7,532 nt of DNA from Gammaproteobacteria bacterium. GTDB lineage: Bacteria; Pseudomonadota; Gammaproteobacteria; UWMA-0217. The notes under the pieces were generated by a model, which searched no databases, had not been told where the DNA came from, and saw only the letters and a program-made list of their open reading frames with translations. The translations under genes and the position numbers were made by a program. Below are positions 1 through 6,500 of this stretch, piece after piece; within the stretch, counting starts at the first letter, position 1; every line of letters starts with the position of its first letter. The stretch spans positions 1 to 7,532 of the forward strand of contig DRPO01000534.1 of assembly GCA_011330835.1 (NCBI GenBank), in the 5' to 3' direction.

Positions 1-191
1 AAGGCGAGGCCACCGTCATGTGGGGCATGCACATGCCCAGCTTCGAAATCCAGCGCGGCGCGGTCACGCCGCGACGCGCCCCCCGCCCCGGCGAGCTGGC
101 GATCACCCACGCCGACCATCTTCCCGACGCGCCGCCCCATGAACTGCTCTATCAGCGCGGCGGCCTGGCGCTTATCCGGCGTCTGCCATGA
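1..191 (+). CDS. C-terminal end of a probable ArnT/GT39-like membrane glycosyltransferase (5' partial)
   Basis: An open frame enters from the left edge (first full codon at 3) and gives 62 residues before a TGA at 189-191. The tail contains WGMHMPSFEIQRG, then PGELAITHADHL, and ends with GGLALIRRLP. This pattern, a Met-Pro-Ser-Phe segment followed by a PGE(L/I)A strand and a final GG-x-L-(V/I)R strand, is what I associate with the periplasmic C-terminal domain of ArnT-like family 39 glycosyltransferases, which move sugars from undecaprenyl phosphate to lipid A or other envelope acceptors. The catalytic N-terminal part is outside the window, so the family call rests on a short stretch and on the neighbour. 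The stop codon overlaps the start of the next gene (ATGA), which indicates one operon and translational coupling. Another envelope protein with a soluble C-terminal domain is possible. I am fairly sure of the reading frame and much less sure of the product. Confidence 0.6.
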   Translation, partial: GEATVMWGMHMPSFEIQRGAVTPRRAPRPGELAITHADHLPDAPPHELLYQRGGLALIRRLP

Positions 192-970
192 GCGCATCCG
201 CCTTCCGACCCGCCGAACTGCTCGTCTTGCCCGCGGCATTGCTGGCGCTGGCCCTGGCCATCGAACTCAGCGGCGCGAATCAAAACCTGTTCATCGCCCT
301 GAACGCCACGGCGGCGACGCTGCCCGACCCTCTCTGGGCATTCACGACCATCTGGGGCGACACCCTGCTGCTGACCGCCTGCGCGCTGCCCTTCGCCAAG
401 CGCCAGCCGCAACTGCCGTGGAGCATATTGATCGCCGCCCTGACAGGCGGCCTGCTGGTTCAGGCGCTCAAGCTCGGCTTCGACGCGCCGCGCCCGCCCG
501 CCATCCTCGCGCCCGACGCGTTCCACCTGATCGGACGCGCCCTGAAACGGCACAGCTTCCCATCCGGCCACTCCTTCACCGCCTTCGCCTTCGCCGCCAT
601 TCTGATCCGCCAGCTTCAGCCGGGGATGGCGATTCGCGGGCTGCTGATCGCGGGCGCGGCGGCGATTGCCTTCAGCCGCGTCGCCGTCGGCGTCCACTGG
701 CCGGTCGATGTACTCGTCGGCAGCGCGCTGGGCTGGCTCGCGGGCTACCTCAGCGTCGGCATCGCGCGGCGCTATCCCTGGGGCGAAACGCTCGCCGGAC
801 GACGGTTCCTGCTGGCTTTCTTCATCCTGCTGGCCGTCGCGCTGGCGTTCGAGAGAAACGGGTTTGCGAGCACGAACTGGCTGCTGGATCTGGTCGCGTT
901 CAATGCCGTTGTGTTTGGCGTGCTTCAACTGGCGCAATTGATGCGGACGAGGCGAAAAGAGATCTCGTAG
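188..970 (+). CDS. PAP2-family membrane phosphatase (lipid phosphatase)
   Basis: The 260-residue protein carries the complete PAP2 phosphatase signature: KLGFDAPRP at residues 95-103, PSGH at 125-128, and SRVAVGVHWPVD at 163-174. The last supplies the catalytic His170 and Asp174, with His128 as the acid. Hydrophobic segments at about 10-28, 56-70, 80-98, 130-145, 150-165, 175-192, 206-222 and 229-250 fit a polytopic inner-membrane enzyme whose active site faces the periplasm. The family removes phosphate from isoprenoid pyrophosphates, lipid A or phosphatidate. Which substrate applies cannot be read from the motifs. The start at 188 overlaps the upstream stop as ATGA, and no strong ribosome-binding site precedes it, so coupling to the upstream gene is likely. 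Beside an ArnT-like transferase, plausible jobs are recycling undecaprenyl (pyro)phosphate or dephosphorylating lipid A; this is inference. The length is slightly above a minimal PAP2 domain because of two extra C-terminal membrane segments. Confidence 0.93.
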   Translation: MSASAFRPAELLVLPAALLALALAIELSGANQNLFIALNATAATLPDPLWAFTTIWGDTLLLTACALPFAKRQPQLPWSILIAALTGGLLVQALKLGFDAPRPPAILAPDAFHLIGRALKRHSFPSGHSFTAFAFAAILIRQLQPGMAIRGLLIAGAAAIAFSRVAVGVHWPVDVLVGSALGWLAGYLSVGIARRYPWGETLAGRRFLLAFFILLAVALAFERNGFASTNWLLDLVAFNAVVFGVLQLAQLMRTRRKEIS

Positions 971-1108
971 CGGGCGCTCAAGTGAGTACAGCGCCGGATA
1001 AATTCACACTGGCCCCAATATTTCATGGCCGCAGACAAGGTCATGATTACACGCCGAACCCATTCAGCATCGATTCATGGCCGTCGCGCTAATCTGACGC
1101 CAAGATTC

Positions 1109-1114
1109 GGGGAG
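1109..1114 (+). promoter_or_regulatory. Ribosome-binding site deciding the start of the beta-barrel gene
   Basis: The purine run ggggag lies six bases upstream of the ATG at 1121. It supports that start over the in-frame ATG at 1025, which lacks such a site and would put extra residues in front of the signal peptide. Confidence 0.7.
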
Positions 1115-1120
1115 ACCACC

Positions 1121-1699
1121 ATGAAAACCAAAATCATCACTTTTATCGCGGCGCTGACCTTCAGCGCCAGCGCGGGCGCCGACGACATTCGCCCATTGTT
1201 CAGCTTCGGCTACGACGCCGGCGGCGAACGCTTGGGAACCGTCTTTTTCAACGACGGCACGAAGGAAAACGTCGACGCCAACGAAGGTCTGCATGTCGCC
1301 GGCGGCTTCGCGATTCCGCTGATGAACGCCCTGTCGCTGCAAACCACCATCGGCTTCCAGACCGGCGGCTCCACCGGAGACAATGGCGAAATGACCTGGC
1401 TCAGCTTCCCGTGGGAAACCACGCTGGCCGCCCACCTCGGCAACATCATGATCGGCGGCGGAACGATCTACCACTTCAGCCCGCAGTTCAACACCGACGG
1501 CGCGCTCCGGGATCTCGGCGATTACCGGTTCGACGACAGCCTCGGCTATCAGGCGCAAATCGCCTGGTCGTCATCGCCCAACGCCTTCACCGGCAGTCGT
1601 TACCACATCGGCCTGCGCTACACGGCAATCGAGTTCGAACGCCAGGGCGCGAAGATCAATGGCGATTCGACCGGGGTGTTCGTGAAATACCTGTTTTAG
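1121..1699 (+). CDS. Small outer-membrane beta-barrel protein, function unknown
   Basis: This is a 192-residue exported protein. The start at 1121 is preferred because it follows a good ribosome-binding site (ggggag, 1109-1114, six bases upstream) and begins a classical signal peptide: MKTK, then a hydrophobic core, then SASAGA with probable cleavage after residue 20 before DDIRP. The in-frame ATG at 1025 would bury this signal behind 32 residues of non-hydrophobic sequence. The mature part has alternating amphipathic strands, many Gly and aromatic residues, and a C-terminal strand GVFVKYLF ending in Phe, which is the usual recognition signal for the BAM assembly machinery. Its size suggests an 8-stranded barrel of the OmpW/OmpX size class, but no family-specific motif is recognised. 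It lies 150 bp after the PAP2 gene on the same strand. Whether it is cotranscribed or has its own promoter cannot be decided, and no clear terminator follows it. Confidence 0.85.
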   Translation: MKTKIITFIAALTFSASAGADDIRPLFSFGYDAGGERLGTVFFNDGTKENVDANEGLHVAGGFAIPLMNALSLQTTIGFQTGGSTGDNGEMTWLSFPWETTLAAHLGNIMIGGGTIYHFSPQFNTDGALRDLGDYRFDDSLGYQAQIAWSSSPNAFTGSRYHIGLRYTAIEFERQGAKINGDSTGVFVKYLF

Positions 1700-1835
1700 G
1701 CAGTTTGACTCAAGGAAAGCCCAGCGGCCCAGGGATGGGAACAAAGTCGGGGCAGAGCCAACAATTACGGATGAAATTAGCCCCGCTGTCGAACAAGCCA
1801 GCGATTTTGTGAAGGTCCGTTATCCGGGGTGATGC

Positions 1836-3071
1836 CTATCTACACGAAAACACTGAAACCGGCACGGCCCACAGCCCCTTTCCAAAGGCCAGTACTTCTG
1901 GCCCTGTGTAGAGCACTATGCCCCTCTGGAAGCGTTCCGGCTCTGTGTCCTGCAAATGTTTTAACCCCTTGAAATCCCGGGGGGCGACATTGTGGCTGCT
2001 CTTGACCTCGATTCCGATCAGTTTTCCAGCCCGGTTTTCCAGAACGATGTCGACTTCGATGTTCCCCTGTGTGCGGTAGTGCCAGGGGCGTAGATGGGTC
2101 GAGGAAAACGCCAGGTGTTTCAGTAACTCGCCAAGCACCCAGGTTTCCACCAGATTGCCCGGCAGGCCGAGGCCCTGTGCGAGTCCTTCCTCCGACAGGC
2201 CAAGCAGGTGTGTCAGTAAACCGGAGTCGGGCAGAAAAATCTTGGGCGACTTGACCAGTCGTTTCCCCGGGTTTCTTGCCCAAGCGGAGAGGCGGTAAAC
2301 CAGAAACAGGGTTTCCAGCAGGGTGAAATAGCGCTTGAGGGTGGTTTGACTGAGGCCGGTGGCGCGAGCCAGTTCAGCAAGGTTCAGCAGGGAACCGCTG
2401 CGGTTGGCCAGCAATTCCAGCAGGTTGGGAATTTCCGTCAGTTGCTCGATGCGCGCCAGATCCCTTACATCCCGGTACAGGATGGCCTGGATATAGTTGT
2501 CGAACCAGCTTTCGCGTCGCCGGGGTGAGCGGCGCTCGATCATTTCGGGAAAACCGCCGGTGACCAATTGCTCGATGAAATCGCGGCGTTCCTGGTGGGC
2601 TAGCTTCAAGGTCGTCAGGTCGCCGTCGAACAGGCGTTCCGCGATGTTGCATGCCGGCTTGCCCGCGCGTTCGGCGGTCGATAGCGGCCAAAGCGTCAGC
2701 ACTTCCATGCGTCCGGCCAACGAATCCGCGATCTCGGGCAACATCAGCACATTGGCGGATCCCGTCAGCAAAAAGCGGCCCGGCTTCCGGTTCCGGTCGA
2801 CTTCCGCCTTGATCGCCAGGAACAGTCCTGGGGCGCGCTGGACTTCATCCAGCGCAATTTCGCCATCGATGCCGGCGATGAACCCGGCGGGATCATGGCT
2901 CGCGGCCGCGAGCGTCGCCTGATCGTCCAGCGTCAGATAACGTCTTCCCTGCTGTTGGGCTAACGCCTGCACCAGTGTGCTTTTTCCTGTTTGGCGGGCG
3001 CCATTGATCAGTACGACAGGCGTGTCGAGAAGGGCTTCTTCCACCAGCGGGGTAATATGTCTGGCTAGCAT
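1836..3071 (-). CDS. DUF4143-type P-loop ATPase (AAA_14 / PD-(D/E)XK-like C-terminus)
   Basis: The 411-residue protein has the full architecture of the AAA_14-DUF4143 family. It has a Walker A motif GARQTGKST (residues 24-32), a Walker B-like strand EIALDEVQRAP (71-81, Asp75-Glu76), and a sensor strand GRFLLTGSAN (98-107). A winged-helix-like section follows (about 228-261, LAELARATGLSQTTLKRY). The C-terminal DUF4143 region has a nuclease-like pattern, EVD (339-341) followed by IEVKSS (354-359), where Asp341, Glu355 and Lys357 match a PD-(D/E)XK core. The length is normal for the family. The start at 3071 fits the usual N-terminus (ML-x-R-x-I); upstream ATGs at 3111 and 3094 are out of frame. 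These ATPases are very common, often variable between strains, and have no firmly established role. The gene stands alone, converges on the beta-barrel gene, and has a large palindrome over its probable promoter, suggesting autoregulation through the winged helix (inference). Confidence 0.92.
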   Translation of the reverse strand: MLARHITPLVEEALLDTPVVLINGARQTGKSTLVQALAQQQGRRYLTLDDQATLAAASHDPAGFIAGIDGEIALDEVQRAPGLFLAIKAEVDRNRKPGRFLLTGSANVLMLPEIADSLAGRMEVLTLWPLSTAERAGKPACNIAERLFDGDLTTLKLAHQERRDFIEQLVTGGFPEMIERRSPRRRESWFDNYIQAILYRDVRDLARIEQLTEIPNLLELLANRSGSLLNLAELARATGLSQTTLKRYFTLLETLFLVYRLSAWARNPGKRLVKSPKIFLPDSGLLTHLLGLSEEGLAQGLGLPGNLVETWVLGELLKHLAFSSTHLRPWHYRTQGNIEVDIVLENRAGKLIGIEVKSSHNVAPRDFKGLKHLQDTEPERFQRGIVLYTGPEVLAFGKGLWAVPVSVFSCR

Positions 3072-3120
3072 GTCCGGATCCGGTGGCGTGGCATCGATGG
3101 CGCTTCCGCATGAGCGCCAG

Positions 3121-3177
3121 TCTATATGGGCCGGTGACTGTTGTAAAATCGTCCAGTTGGTGGACGATTTTACAACA
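3121..3177 (-). promoter_or_regulatory. 17-bp palindrome and probable promoter of the ATPase gene
   Basis: The arms tgttgtaaaatcgtcca (3139-3155) and tggacgattttacaaca (3161-3177) are perfect reverse complements around a 5-base centre (gttgg). On the minus strand the inner arm supplies a possible -35 (TTTACA, 3147-3142), and TATAGA (3126-3121) could be a -10, although the 15-base spacing is short. Transcription would start about 43 bases before the ATG at 3071. An operator for a dimeric regulator overlapping the -35 is the simplest reading. The palindrome is directly seen; the promoter assignment is weaker. Confidence 0.6.
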
Positions 3178-3359
3178 TTCCTTCCCGCGAAAGCGGGAAG
3201 CCAGCGCCTCGGTCTGGATTCCGGGTCTTCGTTCCACTCAGCCCGGAATGACGAGAGGGAGCGTCATTCCCGCCCCTCCGTCATTCCCGCGAAAGCGGGA
3301 ATCCACCGCGCCTTGATCTGGACTCCGGGTTCCCGTTTCACTCCGCCCGGAATGACGAG
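3178..3359. repeat. Two diverged copies of a dRS3-like hairpin repeat
   Basis: Copy A (about 3178-3255) and copy B (about 3280-3359) share the same order of parts at a period of 102-104 bases. The first part is a short hairpin: cttcccgcgaaagcgggaag at 3181-3200 and attcccgcgaaagcgggaat at 3283-3302, each an 8-bp stem closed by GAAA. Next comes a tctgga(t/c)tccggg segment, and then the end gcccggaatgacgag (3241-3255 and 3345-3359). The segments attccggg and cccggaat in copy A form a second stem. The 11-mer gtcattcccgc occurs at 3263-3273 and 3280-3290, and its inverted form closes each copy. The core of copy B fits the ATTCCC-N8-GGGAAT pattern of dRS3-like intergenic repeats known from Neisseria and other proteobacteria. 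No coding function is seen. Confidence 0.75.
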
Positions 3360-3373
3360 CAACGAAGCGCTAA

Positions 3374-3533
3374 CCCGCATTTCTCACAGGATGCGCGGAT
3401 TCTCGCTTGGTCTTTGATTCCACAGCGGATTTTCTTCCTTCGGAAAGACAACCAGTCTTCCACTCAGTCAGAAGATCCACCGTGAAATCAAATCCCTGCG
3501 CGAGAATTCCGCGTATCCTGTGAGAAATGCGGG
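3374..3533. repeat. 160-bp long imperfect inverted repeat (MITE-like element)
   Basis: The left end at 3374-3405 (cccgcatttctcacaggatg...) is the reverse complement of the right end at 3501-3533 (...atcctgtgagaaatgcggg), with one substitution and one single-base gap over 32-33 bases. Complementarity continues inward with scattered mismatches: tttgattccac at 3413-3423 pairs with gtgaaatcaaa at 3482-3492. A small central hairpin is formed by ggaaagac (3442-3449) and gtcttcc (3455-3461). The whole segment could fold into one long hairpin or cruciform. It has no credible reading frame. A non-autonomous mobile element (MITE) is the best fit, but no target-site duplication is evident. Its right end is one base from the T-tract of the neighbouring terminator. 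Confidence 0.7.
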
Positions 3534-3534
3534 C

Positions 3535-3564
3535 AAAAAAAACCGGCGGAGAAAACTCCGCCGG
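3535..3564 (-). terminator. Rho-independent terminator of the OmpA fusion gene
   Basis: Read on the minus strand there is a perfect 9-bp GC-rich stem (ccggcggag at 3543-3551 against ctccgccgg at 3556-3564) with a four-base loop, followed by eight T residues (plus-strand A-run 3535-3542). It lies 28 bases after the TAA stop at 3593-3595 of the minus-strand gene, so it should end that transcript. Confidence 0.93.
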
Positions 3565-3592
3565 GACTCCCCTGAGTATTGTGGTATGGGTG

Positions 3593-6500
3593 TTACTGGA
3601 TCACGAACTCTACCCGGCGATTCTTCGCTCGGCCTTCTTCCGTGTCGTTGCTGGCGATGGGTCGGGCTTCTCCCCGTCCGGCGTAGCGCAGCCGCTTGGC
3701 GAACACGCCCTGGGTGACCAGGTAGCGGGCGACGGCCTTGGCGCGGCGAATCGACAGGTCCTTGTTGAAGGCTGGCGTACCGAGGTTGTCGGTGTGGCCA
3801 ACGATCAGCACCTTGACCTGTGGATAGCGGTTGAGGATCGTCGCGACGTCGTCGAGGATGTGCCTGGCTCGGGTCGTCAGCTTGTCCGAGTTGAACAGGA
3901 AGTTGACGCCCTTGAGCACGCCGGTGAAGCCGCGCCCCAGTGGTTTTGGCGGGCAGCCTTTTTCATCGACCTTGACGTTGGCGGGGGTGTTCGGGCACTC
4001 GTCGGCGTCGTTCAGTACGCCGTCGTTGTCGCGGTCCACCGCGCAGCCGAGGTCGTTGACGATGACGCCGGGAGCGGTTTTCGGGCAGATGTCCCTGGCG
4101 TTCGGAACGCCGTCATGGTCGGCGTCGACCGAGACGGGCGCCCGGGGCGCGACGGGGGTGGCGACAACCTTGGGTTTGGGGACGTTGACCTCTCGCGCCG
4201 GCGCTTCCTCGACTTCGCCAAAACGCTTGAGCAGGGCGAGCGAGAGCATCTGGGCGTCCCTGTCGTAGGAGGTGTATTCCGCGCGGGCGGCGACGCCGTT
4301 TTCCCAGCCGTATTCGACGCCGGCTCCGAGGTGCATGTGGACGTTTTCGACGCGTTCGTAGCTGACTTTGGCTTCGTTCTCCATGGCGCCAACGCCGATC
4401 CGACCGTAGATGGACAGCCCCTCGCGGCGGAACTTGCCCTCGTCGTCGTAGCCGCTGGCGTAGTCATCGCCGCCGCGACTGTTGAGCAGGTAGCCGATGG
4501 CGCTCAGGCCATAGACCTGGTAGTCCACCGAGCCGGCGCTGCCGCCGGTGACCCTGCCCACATCGGCGCCGCCGAGGTCGGCGTAATAGCCTTCCAGCGT
4601 GAACGTGCGGCTGATGTCCACGCCGGCGAAGATCTGGCCGCCCGCGCTGGTATCGTCTTCGACGCGGTAGCAGCCGCAGCCCGGTTCCGGCTGGAGTTGG
4701 GTGACGCCGGCGCCGACGCCGAGGTAGACGCGGCTGTCGAAATCGCGGTCGGCGGGCGAGTTGTCGGCCAGCGACAGCCCCGGAGCGGCCAGCAGCAGGG
4801 CCAGTCCGGCGGCCCGGCGGCGGCGAATCCAGGCGGCGCCGCCGAGCAGGGCGAGCAGGCCGGGGCCGAAGGAGCCCGCGCCGCTGCCCTGCAGGCCGGA
4901 GCGGAAGGCGGGTTCGGTTCCGCAGTCGCAGGTTTGCAGGAAGTCGGCGACGCCATTGCCGTCCCTATCCTTCAGGCCGGCCGCGCCGAGCACTGCCTGG
5001 GCGTTGTCGTCGAGGCCGTCGCCGTCCGCGTCGGTGAAGTCATCGATCTTGCCGTCGCCGTCGCTGTCGTTCAGGCCCGCTTCGTTGATGTCGCTGGCGC
5101 CGTCGCCATCGCTGTCGAGGTCGCGGAAGTCGGCCAGGCCGTCGCCATCGGTGTCCGGGTTGGGCAGCGCCTTGCCGCTGGAGGCGGTGTTCAGCGGGTC
5201 GTCCATGCCGTCGCCGTTGGCGTCGGTGAAGTGGTCCACGACGCCGTTGAAGTCGCTGTCCGCGCCGCCGGCTTCGATGAGGTCGGAGATGCCGTCATTG
5301 TCGGTGTCCGCGTCCAGGTAGTCGGGGTGGCTGTCGCCATCGGTATCCGGGCGCGCCAGCGGCGAGGCGGCGACGCCGTCATCGAGGCCATCCTGGTTGT
5401 CATCCTTGAAGTCATCGACGCGACCATTGCCGTCGCTGTCCGCGTCGTTGCCTTGCGTACCTTCGACGAGATCGGCCAGTCCGTCATTGTCGCTGTCGAG
5501 GTCGCGGAAATCGGCGATATTGTCGCCATCGCTGTCGGGGACGGGCAGGGGGGCGCTGGCCAGCGCGTCCTGGTAGCCGTTGTCACCGTCATCGCTGAAG
5601 CTGTCGACCACGCCATTGTGATCGGCATCGTCGCCGCCGGCCTCGACCAGATCGGTCAGGCCATCGTTGTCGCTGTCCAGATCGCGGAAGTCGCGCAGTC
5701 CGTCGCTGTCCGTATCGGGCGCGGCCAGCGGTTTGGCGGCCAGGTTGTCGTCGTAGCCGTCGCTGTTGGCGTCGGTGAAGCCGTCCACCCGGCCATTGTG
5801 GTCGCTGTCGTCGCCGCCGGCTTCGAGCAGGTCGAGAATGCCGTCGTTATCGCTGTCGAGATCGATGTAATCCGGCTTGCCGCTGTTGTCGCTGTCCAGC
5901 GGGGCGTTGGTGGGCACCTGGCCGCTGTCGGCCTTGCCGTCGCCGTTGCTGTCCTGCTTGCCGGCTTCGATCACGTCGGGGATGCCGTCATTGTCGGCGT
6001 CCAGGTCGAGGAAGTCGGGCTGGCCGTCGTCATCGCTGTCGACGGGCGAGGTGACCGAGCCGTTGCCGGAGTATTCCGGCGCGCCGGATTCGCTGCCGGT
6101 TTCCACGCCATCGGCCAGACCGTTGGCGCCGAAGCCGCTGTCGATCTCGCCGTCGCCATTGCTGTCGAGGCTGGCCTGGCGCGCTTCGTCGAGGCCGGAT
6201 TCCTGCAAGTCGGTGATGCCGTCGCCGTCGGCGTCGAGGTCGCGGCTGTTGGGCTTGCCGTCGCCGTCGAAGTCGCCGGAGCCTTCGACGCTGTCGAGGA
6301 TGCCGTCATTGTCGTCGTCGATATCGAGCGCGTCGCTGACGCCGTCGCCATCGAAATCCGCCGCGGGCGTGATCTGTACCGTGACCGTGGCCTGGGCGGA
6401 CTTGTTGGCGGCGTCGGTGATCCGGTAGATGAAACTGTCGGAACCGGTGTAGCCCACGTCGGGCGCATAGCTGATCTTGCCGCTGGCGATCGTGGCGACG

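Noticed and set aside
152..937. A 261-codon minus-strand frame opposite the PAP2 gene.
   Set aside because: It is rich in Arg, Gln and Glu and has no recognisable domain. The plus-strand frame has all PAP2 catalytic motifs, so this is a shadow.
1025..1120. An upstream in-frame ATG extending the beta-barrel protein by 32 residues.
   Set aside because: It would place non-hydrophobic residues before a good signal peptide, and the strong ribosome-binding site lies before the ATG at 1121.
1064..1558. A minus-strand frame opposite the beta-barrel gene.
   Set aside because: No family features, and it overlaps a gene with a clear signal peptide and barrel C-terminus.
1748..1785. The inverted pair cggggc/gccccg as a terminator between the convergent genes.
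   Set aside because: The arms are only six bases, the loop is 26 bases and no T-run follows on either strand.
3178..3359. The repeats looked at as a CRISPR array.
   Set aside because: Only two diverged copies, internal hairpins throughout, no uniform spacers and no cas genes.
2893..3417. Short open frames running through the repeat region.
   Set aside because: They are translations of hairpin repeats (for example the recurring FPRKRES-like peptide from these repeats) and have no start signals.
4826..4828. An ATT codon as a possible separate start for the OmpA half.
   Set aside because: ATT starts are very rare, no ribosome-binding site precedes it, and the frame is continuous with the upstream coding sequence.
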